Of a stretch of 34,106 nucleotides of DNA, positions 24,594 to 34,106 are shown piece by piece. How positions within the stretch are numbered: position 1 is the stretch's first letter; every line of letters starts with the position of its first letter. The notes under the pieces are model-generated. The model made no database searches, was not told the DNA's origin, and was given only the letters and a program-made list of their open reading frames with translations. The position numbers were made by a program, and so were the translations under genes. Origin of the DNA: Candidatus Brevibacterium intestinavium (GTDB taxonomy: Bacteria; Actinomycetota; Actinomycetes; Actinomycetales; Brevibacteriaceae); NCBI GenBank assembly GCA_019117545.1, contig DWZN01000109.1, forward strand, positions 1-34,106, written 5' to 3'.

Positions 24594-24620
24594 GGCTCCG
24601 CGGCACCGCCTGAGGCTCTG
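24581..24620. repeat. 20-bp tandem duplication spanning the SDR stop codon
   Basis: CGGCACCGCCTGAGGCTCCG (24581-24600) is followed directly by a copy with one change (24601-24620). The first copy holds the stop codon TGA at 24591, and the duplicate places a second in-frame-looking TGA 20 bases later. Confidence 0.88.
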
Positions 24621-24992
24621 CGGCCTCGCAGGTGCATTAGCAGCCGCCTCGGCGACTGTCCTAACGTCGAGGTCACCGTCCCCGAGGGGCGATATCGCGG
24701 CTGGGGCAGGCGCAGAACTCGCTCCGTTGGTCTCCAGCGAGGAAGGGAGGCCCGGCGGTGGCCGGGCGAACCACGCGTGGCTGTGAGCACCGGCGGCTGT
24801 CGACCAGCACCTGCGCACGAGGCGCTTTTCGGGCAGAGACTTCTGCACCGAACGCGCTGCCGGCTGCCCTCTCCCACTCTCCCGCCGAGATCAGCAGTCG
24901 AGCTGAGAGCGTGAACGGCGAGCAGTCACAGCCTGGACTCGGAAATCGCCGCGCCGGCACGCACACACTCAGACCAGCGATTCGAATCTCGC
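24621..24992. other. Intergenic region between convergent SDR and lactate monooxygenase-like gene
   Basis: About 370 bp with no gene that I can support. It holds one copy of the recurrent decamer (24645-24654), short inverted repeats such as GGCCCGGCGGTGGCCGGGC (near 24751-24769), and a GATTCGAATC palindrome near 24979. No clear terminator is seen on either side. Confidence 0.5.
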
Positions 24993-26282
24993 TTACCCTC
25001 TGACCCTCACCATCGTCGAATCGATCTCAGCGAGGGACGACACCCCGGACAGAGACATCGTGAGGTCGAGTTCGGCGATGATGTTCCTCAGCACCGACTC
25101 GACTCCCCTCGCTCCGTCAATGGCGAGACCGTACACATGCGGACGTCCGATAGTCACGGCATCGGCTCCGCAGGCGATCGCCTTGAACACGTCGGCGCCG
25201 CTGCGGATCCCAGAATCCAGGATCAGGGTGTGCTCACGCGCGATCTCCCTGCGGATCTCGCGAAGTGCGTCGAGAGAACCGATCGCCCCGTCGACCTGCC
25301 GCCCTCCGTGGTTGGACACCATCACCGCGTCGGCGCCGGCGGCGAACGCCTGTTTCGCGTCGCCGGGGGTCAGGATTCCCTTGACGACGACGGGCAGCGT
25401 CGTCATTCCACGCAGCTGTTCCACGTGGTCCCAGGACAGAGCTGGATTGGAGTAGACGTCGAGGAAAGTCTGGACGGCGGCGCGCGGCACGGGCGAGCGG
25501 AGGTTCTCGACGAACCTGCCCGGATGGTTCCGAGCGATGCGCAGCAATGTGGCAATCGCCGTGGGCGTGGGCACGGGGCTGTGATCGACGTCTGTGTCGT
25601 CGGACGACGCCGCCATGCGCTCGGCGACGAGCTCGGAGAAGCGCCGATCCGAGGTGTACTGGGCAATACCGATACCACGAGTGAAGGGCAGGTAGCCGAG
25701 ATCGAGGTCGCGTGGGCGCCAACCGAGCTGTGTGGTGTCAGCAGTGAGCACGATCGCGCCCGCGCCGATCGCCTCCGCACGGGCGACGAAGCTGCGAACG
25801 AGCTCAAGATCCTTGGACCAGTAGAGCTGGAACCAGCGCGGGGCGTCGCCCATCGCGCCAGCGACCCGCTCCATGGGATCCGATCCTTGGCTCGAGAAGA
25901 TGTACGGGACGCCCAGCGAGGCTGCGGCCTCGCCGACGGCGATGTCCGGGCGGTTCCGAACGATCCCCGCCGCGCCGATGGGAGCCACGAGAAGCGGCGA
26001 GTCGAGAGCCGTGCCGAATACCTCGGTGCTCATGTCAGCGCCAGTGGTGTCGCGCAGCATCGCCGGGAGGATCTCGACGCGGTCGAAAGCGGCTCTGTTG
26101 GCGGCGACCGTGGACTCGGTGCCCGCGCCGCCCATGATGTAAGCGCGCGCCTGGGCGCTCATGGTCTTGGCGGCTTTGGCCTCGAGCCTCTGCGGCGATG
26201 TGGGGACTTTGGGCCGGAAACCGGAGACTCCACGCCCAAACACCGCTGACTCGACCTTCCGACCTGCTCCGAGGAAGCTCAT
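24993..26282 (-). CDS. FMN-dependent 2-hydroxyacid oxidase, lactate 2-monooxygenase-like
   Basis: A 429-aa protein of the FMN-dependent alpha-hydroxyacid dehydrogenase family. FMN-binding features are LVAPIGAAGIVR, the WFQLYW strand, VVVKGILTPGDA and LDSGIRSGADVFKAIACGADAVTIGRP. The catalytic histidine is in SNHGGRQ (about residue 325). The stretch TADTTQLGWRPRDLDLGYLPFTRGIGIAQYTSD matches the lactate 2-monooxygenase branch, which converts L-lactate to acetate, CO2 and water, more than simple lactate dehydrogenases. The longer frame (to 26645) is without family sequence. ATG 26282 is fixed by the leaderless element TACCGT-N7-ATG. It is divergent from an AraC regulator, its likely controller. 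Confidence 0.88.
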   Translation of the reverse strand: MSFLGAGRKVESAVFGRGVSGFRPKVPTSPQRLEAKAAKTMSAQARAYIMGGAGTESTVAANRAAFDRVEILPAMLRDTTGADMSTEVFGTALDSPLLVAPIGAAGIVRNRPDIAVGEAAASLGVPYIFSSQGSDPMERVAGAMGDAPRWFQLYWSKDLELVRSFVARAEAIGAGAIVLTADTTQLGWRPRDLDLGYLPFTRGIGIAQYTSDRRFSELVAERMAASSDDTDVDHSPVPTPTAIATLLRIARNHPGRFVENLRSPVPRAAVQTFLDVYSNPALSWDHVEQLRGMTTLPVVVKGILTPGDAKQAFAAGADAVMVSNHGGRQVDGAIGSLDALREIRREIAREHTLILDSGIRSGADVFKAIACGADAVTIGRPHVYGLAIDGARGVESVLRNIIAELDLTMSLSGVSSLAEIDSTMVRVRG

Positions 26283-26289
26283 GGCTGTC

Positions 26290-26295
26290 ACGGTA
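26290..26295 (-). promoter_or_regulatory. -10 element of a leaderless promoter for the lactate monooxygenase-like gene
   Basis: Minus-strand TACCGT stands 7 bases before the ATG at 26282, with no ribosome site in the gap. Confidence 0.5.
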
Positions 26296-26381
26296 GCACG
26301 TCGGGTCCGGAGAAGGAGGGAAACCGCCCATGGTCCTTCGGTGCCGTGCAAATCACCGCGGGCAGATGCGGCTTCACTGCG

Positions 26382-26387
26382 TAGGAT
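26382..26387 (+). promoter_or_regulatory. -10 element of a leaderless promoter for the AraC regulator
   Basis: TAGGAT stands 6 bases before the ATG at 26394. With the opposite promoter at 26290-26295 it bounds an 86-bp control region that must hold the regulator's binding site. Confidence 0.5.
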
Positions 26388-26393
26388 GGTTCT

Positions 26394-27425
26394 ATGCAGG
26401 GCAAGGCAGGCGAGGCTTCGGGCGAAGCCCCGGATGGGCCCGATCAGCGTGCGCTCAGGAGCGAGGCGCCGGCCGGCTACGACGATTCCGGAATCGAACG
26501 CGAACTCGTCGTCATGGACCAGAGCAGCTGCCTGCGATGGTTTCAGCACGACTTCCCGGATCTGCTGGCACGCTGGCACTATCACCCCGAACTGGAACTG
26601 CATCTGATCACCGCTTCTACAGGCACAGCGATGATCGGTGGTCAAGCCCGCGCATTTGAGCCTGGGTCACTGTATCTCCTTGGGGGCGGAGTCCCGCACA
26701 ACTGGGTGAGTGTCCTGGACGGTCGCCGGTCCGTGCCTGGTCGTGACGTCCTGTTGCAGATGCATCCGGATCGTCTGCGTGAGCTCGAGCGCATCGTGCC
26801 CGACCTGCGAGGCGTCGGCGAACTGCTCCATCGTGCTCGCCATGGCCTCGCCTTCCACGGCCGCACAGCTGACGAGGTCGCCGACCTGCTGGTGCGCATG
26901 GGCTCTGAGACCGACGCCCGACGCTTCAGTACGGCGCTCACCGCCTTCGCCGCTATCCTCGAAGCCTCACCGGACGATGTCGAAGTGATCGATCCCAACT
27001 ACGTCCCCGCGACTCCTGAAGGAACCTCACACGCCGATATCAGCGCGGCGCTCACATACATGCACGAAAATCTTGACGAGCCCCTGCGTCTCGCCGATGT
27101 CGCCGAGGTGCTCGGGACGAGCGAATCAACGGCCTCGCGAATGCTCACCCGCGCGACCACTCATGGATTCTCTCGAATCCTCATAGGTCTGCGCATCGCC
27201 GAGGCGCTGCGACTCCTGCGTACGACCGACAAGCATGTCTCCGAAATCTGCTGGCGCTGCGGCTTCACCACTCTGTCAGCTTTCAACCGGCAATTCCGGA
27301 CGCAGACAGGCACGACGCCAAGCGCCTATCGGCGCAAACTCGGCAGCGGGGAGTCTTCTCCGCTCGGCTCCGGCACCACGCATTCTTCACCACCCCCACC
27401 AGCAGCACCGTCCTCGACACAGTGA
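26394..27425 (+). CDS. AraC-family transcriptional regulator
   Basis: A 343-aa protein. The N-terminal cupin-like sensor domain spans about residues 40-150 (WFQHDFPDLLARWHYHPELELHLI, then FEPGSLYLLGGGVPHNWV). The C-terminal double helix-turn-helix includes EPLRLADVAEVLGTSESTASRMLTRATTHGF and the family signature HVSEICWRCGFTTLSAFNRQFRTQTGTTPSAYRRKL. It probably senses a hydroxyacid or its product and activates the divergent flavoenzyme; this is inferred from position. The last 25 residues are Ser/Pro-rich and extend past the usual end of AraC proteins. Start: ATG 26394 by the leaderless promoter. Confidence 0.9.
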   Translation: MQGKAGEASGEAPDGPDQRALRSEAPAGYDDSGIERELVVMDQSSCLRWFQHDFPDLLARWHYHPELELHLITASTGTAMIGGQARAFEPGSLYLLGGGVPHNWVSVLDGRRSVPGRDVLLQMHPDRLRELERIVPDLRGVGELLHRARHGLAFHGRTADEVADLLVRMGSETDARRFSTALTAFAAILEASPDDVEVIDPNYVPATPEGTSHADISAALTYMHENLDEPLRLADVAEVLGTSESTASRMLTRATTHGFSRILIGLRIAEALRLLRTTDKHVSEICWRCGFTTLSAFNRQFRTQTGTTPSAYRRKLGSGESSPLGSGTTHSSPPPPAAPSSTQ

Positions 27426-27787
27426 CAGCGGACAGACGCACCACCTCACGCGATCATCGAGCAGGTCAACGCCGCGCTCAAGGTCGAGCCCTGGCACACA
27501 CGCCTTCCGGGAAACTCGACGCCGACGGCGCCTGGGCCACATCGGCCACGAGACCGCGAAGGACGATCCCGGGAGACAATCTGTCGAGCACGACCGGAGA
27601 CAATCAGTGGAACACGACCGGAATGTGGCCCGGGCGCTCAACGCCGCCCACCCGATGGAGCCGAGAGTTCGGGAGCCCTCGCCGCAGGCGGCGCCTGAGC
27701 GCACTCGAAGGTCGCGCCTGGCAGAGGCATCTTCGGCCTGATCTGACTCGCCGCAGCAGCTGAAACCGGGTCGGGGGATGAAGAGGT
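27426..27787. other. 362-bp gap with a possible decayed coding remnant
   Basis: One frame reads AIIEQVNAALKVEPW near 27451-27495, which looks protein-like but has no start and soon becomes Arg-rich. Another frame reads GHETAKDDPGRQSVEHDRRQSVEHDR. I cannot name a parent gene. A pair of 24-bp tandem units lies at 27572-27619 (GGAGACAATC, then ACACGACC). The strong hairpin at 27788 closes the gap, which would fit the end of a transcript through here. Confidence 0.35.
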
Positions 27788-27834
27788 GGTCGCAATCGGA
27801 TACTCCTCTCGCCGGAGAGTATCCGATTGCGACC
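27788..27834 (+). terminator. 18-bp perfect hairpin terminator
   Basis: GGTCGCAATCGGATACTC (27788-27805) pairs perfectly with 27817-27834 around an 11-nt loop and is followed by TTTGTT, the only terminator here with a fair U-tract. It ends transcription from the AraC side well before the glycine operon. Confidence 0.88.
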
Positions 27835-27955
27835 TTTGTTCGGAAGAAGGCCGGCGTGCGCGAGGCCTGAGCCAGAGGCCGGCGGTTTCAAGCGGTCGTT
27901 GCAACACCCGGTGATTGATCGTGTTCAGACAACAGCTTATCCAGGGCCTCGGCCG

Positions 27956-28065
27956 GCGTCCCACACGAAGCCCCCACGGCGTCCCACAACGGCGTCCCAC
28001 ACGAAGCCCCCGAAGTCCCCGCACGAAGCCCCCACGCGAGGCCCCCACGAAGTCCCTGCGCGAAG
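27956..28065. repeat. Short direct repeats CACGAAGCCCCC
   Basis: Four variants of C(A)CACGAAGCCCCC follow each other within about 90 bp (near 27962, 27997, 28020 and a degenerate one near 28040), mixed with GGCGTCCCAC. Spacing is irregular and there is no gene. The rest of 27835-28170 also shows no gene. Confidence 0.6.
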
Positions 28066-28176
28066 TGCTCCCGCCAAATCACCCGGTGACCTGCCCCGCA
28101 GAGGGGTGCGCCGTGCCCCTCAGCAGGGCGCACTCGGCTCGGTCCACTCCGTCCCCGCGGCCCGGGGCTGAGAGGT

Positions 28177-28205
28177 TTGTCGGGCGTGACTTCATTCACT
28201 AGGAT
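28177..28205 (+). promoter_or_regulatory. Promoter of the glycine cleavage operon
   Basis: TTGTCG (28177-28182), a 17-base spacer and TAGGAT (28200-28205). Transcription would start near 28212, about 40 bases before the riboswitch and 325 bases before gcvP. Confidence 0.7.
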
Positions 28206-28246
28206 TGGAAGCACAGTTCCACATAACTTCATACGCCGCTAAGACA

Positions 28247-28356
28247 TGACGTGGGAGAGCTGCCGGTTCGACGCCGGGCAGCGCCGTAGGTGCAATTCCC
28301 TCCCCGGGAAACTCTCAGGCCCAGTACCACCGATTGCAGGCATATCTGAAGGACCG
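28247..28356 (+). ncRNA. Glycine riboswitch upstream of gcvP
   Basis: Core elements in order: GGGAGAG (28253-28259), a GC-rich hairpin, GCCGTAGGTGCAA (28283-28295), the CCCTCCCCGGGAAA arm, and CTCTCAGGC (28312-28320), followed by CCAGTACC and a short stem ending near GAAGGACCG (to 28356). This matches the single-aptamer type with a short 3' ghost element common before gcvP/gcvT in actinobacteria. Glycine binding would allow expression of the cleavage system. After it, CTCGGGC (28375-28381) can pair with GCCCGAG (28429-28435), a possible expression-platform stem. Confidence 0.9.
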
Positions 28357-28536
28357 ATCCAGGTTCGCAGACGGCTCGGGCGCACGTGGTCACGCACATG
28401 CGCGCACGCAGCGCACACAGCGCACGTTGCCCGAGTCAAGCGCGAATACGAGGATCGCTGCCGACAGATCGGGGAGGACACTCAGTGATCAGTGCGTCCT
28501 CCATCGGTGGGCGCGACACCGACCCTAGGACGGCAA

Positions 28537-31469
<2,933 letters not shown>

Positions 31470-31470
<1 letters not shown>

Positions 31471-32729
31471 TGACTGAGAACACGCAGAAGCCCAAGGAGA
31501 CCCCGCTGCACGCCGAACACGCCGAGCTCGGCGCCTCGTTCACCGACTTCGGCGGTTGGGACATGCCGCTGAAGTACGGTTCGGAACTGGCCGAGCACCG
31601 CGCAGTGCGCGAGGCAGCAGGCATCTTCGACCTCTCCCATATGGGCGAGGTGCGCGTCACCGGCACCGACGCCGCAGCCTTCCTCGACTACGCGATGGTC
31701 GCGAAGTACTCGAAGATGAAGGTCGGCAAGGCCAGATACGGAGTGCTCGTCAACGAGGGCGGATACATCGTCGACGACCTCATCACCTACCGCATCGGCG
31801 ATGAGGAGTTCCTCATCGTGCCCAACGCCTCGAACACCGACGCCGTGGTCGCAGCGCTGAAGGACCGGGTCGAGACCTTCGTCACCGACATCGCCCCCGG
31901 CGCGGCCGTGCGACTGGTCGACGAATCCGATGACACCGCGCTCATCGCCGTCCAGGGCCCGAACTCCGAAGCCATCATCCTGCGCGCCCTCGATGACAGC
32001 GCCGACGGCGAATTCGGTCCGCGCACCGGAACCGGGGACGAGGCGAACGCCGAGATCACGGACGCCGTCAGCGGGGGAGCCGCCTCGGCGAGGCAGGAGA
32101 AGATCACCATCGGTGAGGCCGTGCGCGAGCTCAAGTACTACGCGTGGATGCCGCTGACGATCGCCGGCATCGACCTCATGCTCGCCCGCACCGGCTACAC
32201 CGGCGAGGACGGCTTCGAACTCTACGCGCCGAACATCGGCGCCACCCGCCTGTGGGAGACGCTCGTGAACTCGGGCGCCGACTACGGGCTCGTGCCCTGC
32301 GGACTGGCCGCACGCGATTCGCTGCGCCTCGAGGCCGGGATGCCGCTGTACGGCAACGAACTCGATCTCAACACCACCCCCTACGATGCGGGGCTGGGAC
32401 GGATGATCGGGTTCAAGACGAAGGAGACCTTCTTCGCCCGCGAGGCCCTGGCCGAACTCGGCGAGACCGAACCCCCGCGCGTGCTCGTGGGCCTGACCTC
32501 GGAGGGCCGCCGCGCCGCCCGGTCCGGAGCCTCGGTGTCGATCGACGGCACGGAGATCGGCACCGTCACCTCGGGCCAGCCCTCACCGACGCTGGGGCAC
32601 CCGATCGCCCTGGCCTACATCGACCGGACCCGCGCCGAGGTGGGAACCGCGGTGACCGTCGACATCCGCGGCAAGTCCCACGACTTCACCGTCGCCGAGC
32701 TGCCGTTCTACAAACGCCAGAGCAACTGA
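31470..32729 (+). CDS. gcvT: Aminomethyltransferase, T-protein of the glycine cleavage system
   Basis: Transfers the methylene group from aminomethyl-lipoyl-GcvH to tetrahydrofolate, releasing ammonia. The ATG at 31470 shares its A with the gcvP stop (TGATG), with GAGGAAGAGGA upstream. It has 419 aa, whereas most family members have about 360-375. The extra length is mainly an insert at about nt 32015-32110 (Gly/Ala/Glu-rich, containing the recurrent decamer at 32081). Family motifs are FGGWDMPLKYGSELAEHRAVREAAGIFDLSHMGEV, RTGYTGEDGFELY, GLAARDSLRLEAGMPLYGNEL and GHPIALAYIDR. Confidence 0.96.
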
Positions 32730-32756
32730 GTCCATCCAGGTGGTGCCGGTGACTCG

Positions 32757-32762
32757 TACACT
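32757..32762 (+). promoter_or_regulatory. Possible internal -10 element before gcvH
   Basis: TACACT lies in the 102-bp gcvT-gcvH gap, 69 bases before the gcvH start. No good -35 is visible, so gcvH may have extra transcription of its own, or none. Confidence 0.3.
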
Positions 32763-32831
32763 GGTCTCACCTGGCAAGCACACTACGTCGCGACCTGCCG
32801 GTCACCGGTGGGTCGCAGAGAAGGAATATCT

Positions 32832-33230
32832 ATGGCACAGCTGCCCCCGCTGCCCGAAAACTACACCTACTCCGCTGAGCACGAGTGGGTCGACGGTGCC
32901 GCCGACGAGCTCGTCGGCAAGACCGTCAAGGTCGGCATCACCGCCGTCGCCTCCGACGCCCTCGGCGAGGTCGTCTACGTCGACCTGCCCGAGGTCGGCG
33001 ACACCATCACCGCCGGTGAGACCTGCGGAGAGGTCGAGTCGACGAAGTCCGTCTCCGACCTCTACACCCCGGTCTCCGGTGAGGTCGTGACCCTCAACGA
33101 GGCGGCCGTGGACTCCCCAGGACTGCTCAACTCCGACCCCTACGGCGAAGGCTGGCTGTTCGAGGTCGCTGTGACCGAGGTCGGCGAAGTCATGGACGCC
33201 GCCGGCTACGCCGAAGCCAACTCTCTCTGA
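32832..33230 (+). CDS. gcvH: Glycine cleavage system H protein
   Basis: A 132-aa lipoyl carrier that shuttles the aminomethyl group between P-, T- and L-proteins. The lipoylated lysine is residue 72 in [11 protein letters not shown]-terminal [10 protein letters not shown] and C-terminal [13 protein letters not shown] are family hallmarks. The start at ATG 32832 follows AGAGAAGGA. It lies 102 bp after gcvT and 184 bp before the serine dehydratase. The gap before it is larger than between gcvP and gcvT. Confidence 0.97.
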   Translation: MAQLPPLPENYTYSAEHEWVDGAADELVGKTVKVGITAVASDALGEVVYVDLPEVGDTITAGETCGEVESTKSVSDLYTPVSGEVVTLNEAAVDSPGLLNSDPYGEGWLFEVAVTEVGEVMDAAGYAEANSL

Positions 33231-33266
33231 GGAACACCCTTTCTCAGCTGCGACCCGGATGAGCAG

Positions 33267-33373
33267 CCCCGTCGAAGGGGACGCGCGAGACCGGGGAGCA
33301 CCCCTTCCAAACGGGGTCGGCCGAGGTCGGCGCGGGCGTGAGCGCCCCGCCGGCTCACCGTGCAGTGCACGGT
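33267..33373 (+). promoter_or_regulatory. Structured leader with a 17-bp palindrome before sdaA
   Basis: In the 184-bp gcvH-sdaA gap several stems follow each other. CCCC-GTCGAA-GGGG lies at 33267-33280 and GGGG-AGCA-CCCC at 33293-33304. A 10-bp hairpin with one bulge and loop TGAG spans 33328-33352. The odd-centred palindrome ACCGTGCA-G-TGCACGGT lies at 33357-33373, 41 bases before the sdaA ATG. The palindrome suits a dimeric repressor, the stems a terminator or attenuator. I match it to no known riboswitch; it is not a second glycine aptamer. Confidence 0.5.
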
Positions 33374-33414
33374 CACTCGGCCGGCCCCGTCGTCATAGAA
33401 ACGAAGTGATTGCC

Positions 33415-34106
33415 ATGCCACTGAGTGTCTTCGACCTCTTCACCGTCGGCATCGGACCCTCGAGCTCCCACACTGTCGGACCGATGCGCGCGGGCGCGAC
33501 CTTCATCAGCCTCCTCGGCGAATCGCTGGGGAACGTGGCCGACATCAAGGTCGATGTCTTCGGATCCCTGGCCGCCACGGGCACCGGACACGGCACCTTC
33601 GACGCCATCCTGCTCGGCCTCGAAGGCTGCCGCCCCGACCTCGTCGAAGCCAATGAGCTCACCGCCCGACGGACACGGATGTCCGAGACCGGGACGATCC
33701 TCCTCGGCGACTCCACCGGGAACGGCGTCGAACTGCCCTTCACCGAGGACGATATGGTCAAACGACCGCTGACCGTCCTGCCCCGTCACACGAACGCCCT
33801 GACGATCACGGCCTTCGACTCCGCCGGCGAGACCCTGGCCGAGGAGACCTACTACTCCGTCGGGGGCGGATTCGTCACCTCCGAGACCGAATTCCTCGAA
33901 AAGGAGAGAGCCGCCGAGGCGGGTGCCGACGCAGGCGGCGACGCCGGGGCCGGAACAGGGGCGGAAGCCGGGGCGGGATCAGGCCCGGAGGCCGGGTCGG
34001 ACGCGGAAGCCGGGTCGGACGCGGAGTTCGCAGTCTCCGAGTCGGTCATCGACGCCGAACTCGAGTCCTCCAGCGAGGGTCTGCCCTATCCGTTCCACTC
34101 CGGTGC
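33415..34106 (+). CDS. sdaA: L-serine dehydratase, 3' end cut by the window
   Basis: Deaminates L-serine to pyruvate with a 4Fe-4S cluster; serine arises when glycine takes up the one-carbon unit released by the cleavage system. The frame is open from ATG 33415 (MPLSVFDLFTVGIGPSSSHTVGPMRAG) to the window end, 230 codons visible. The SSSHTVGPMRA signature and GTGHGTFDAILLGLEG identify the N-terminal (beta) domain of the single-chain enzyme; the Fe-S cysteines lie beyond the window. An Ala/Gly/Glu/Asp insert of about 45 residues (nt 33905-34035), with the recurrent decamer and a GSDAEA repeat, interrupts the domain. The ribosome site (GAAGTGA) is weak. It is the last visible gene of the glycine operon. 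Confidence 0.95.
   Translation, partial: MPLSVFDLFTVGIGPSSSHTVGPMRAGATFISLLGESLGNVADIKVDVFGSLAATGTGHGTFDAILLGLEGCRPDLVEANELTARRTRMSETGTILLGDSTGNGVELPFTEDDMVKRPLTVLPRHTNALTITAFDSAGETLAEETYYSVGGGFVTSETEFLEKERAAEAGADAGGDAGAGTGAEAGAGSGPEAGSDAEAGSDAEFAVSESVIDAELESSSEGLPYPFHSG

Noticed and set aside
24975..24995. GATTCGAATC, looking like a tRNA T-loop
   Set aside because: The flanks do not form a 5-bp T-stem, and no anticodon or acceptor stem is present.
27951..28065. Repeated CACGAAGCCCCC units as a CRISPR array
   Set aside because: Units are too short, irregularly spaced and degenerate, without unique spacers or cas genes.
33240..33300. Hammerhead-like GGATGAG ... GCGAGAC before sdaA
   Set aside because: The CUGANGA and GAAA core positions are not met.

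Overview
The window is high-GC chromosomal DNA with strong third-position GC codon bias. Its gene content is typical of an actinobacterium: a RamB-type regulator next to the glyoxylate-shunt genes, an IdeR/DtxR-like iron box, leaderless-type promoters, and an actinobacterial-style glycine riboswitch ahead of gcvP. I infer a Micrococcales-type actinobacterium, possibly Brevibacterium, but no rRNA is present to prove it. I see no tRNA, rRNA, CRISPR array, phage gene or intact insertion sequence. Two genes run off the window: an esterase at the left edge and an L-serine dehydratase at the right edge.

Layout. 1-5880 is a carbon-switch module: an enterochelin-esterase-like protein, then ramB (minus), aceA and aceB (plus), closed by a 17-bp perfect hairpin. 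5902-8160 holds a DinB/DUF664 protein divergent from a WYL regulator, then a universal stress protein. 8194-11217 (minus) is a very large FAD plus Fe-S oxidase, followed by a small HTH protein and a 0.67-kb gene-poor stretch. 12426-13421 is an inositol-monophosphatase-family enzyme. 13706-17976 is an iron-boxed four-gene siderophore ABC importer (binding lipoprotein, two permeases, ATPase). 17970-20505 carries a four-helix membrane protein (minus) and a YtcJ-like amidohydrolase (plus). 20762-22827 (minus) is an acyl-CoA dehydrogenase plus SDR pair. 23168-24593 holds a DUF1990 protein and a second SDR, divergent. 24993-27425 is a lactate-2-monooxygenase-like flavoenzyme divergent from an AraC regulator. 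28177-34106 is the glycine-to-pyruvate operon: promoter, glycine riboswitch, gcvP, gcvT, gcvH and sdaA.

How the genes work together. aceA and aceB let the cell grow on acetate or fatty acids, with RamB as the likely sensor; the acyl-CoA dehydrogenase/SDR pair would feed acetyl-CoA into this. The two flavin enzymes probably oxidise 2-hydroxy acids. The riboswitch lets excess glycine turn on its own degradation to one-carbon units, and sdaA would take the resulting serine to pyruvate.

The most unusual signal is not a gene. The interrupted palindrome CGCC-GA-GGCG (or its complement) occurs 27 times by my reading, in both orientations, inside and between genes. Many copies lie in Ala/Gly/Pro-rich stretches inserted into otherwise conserved enzymes. 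Other points of interest are a recurrent leaderless promoter pattern, short tandem duplications at gene 3' ends, and a palindromic, structured leader before sdaA. I found no clear evidence for a wholly new multi-gene system.
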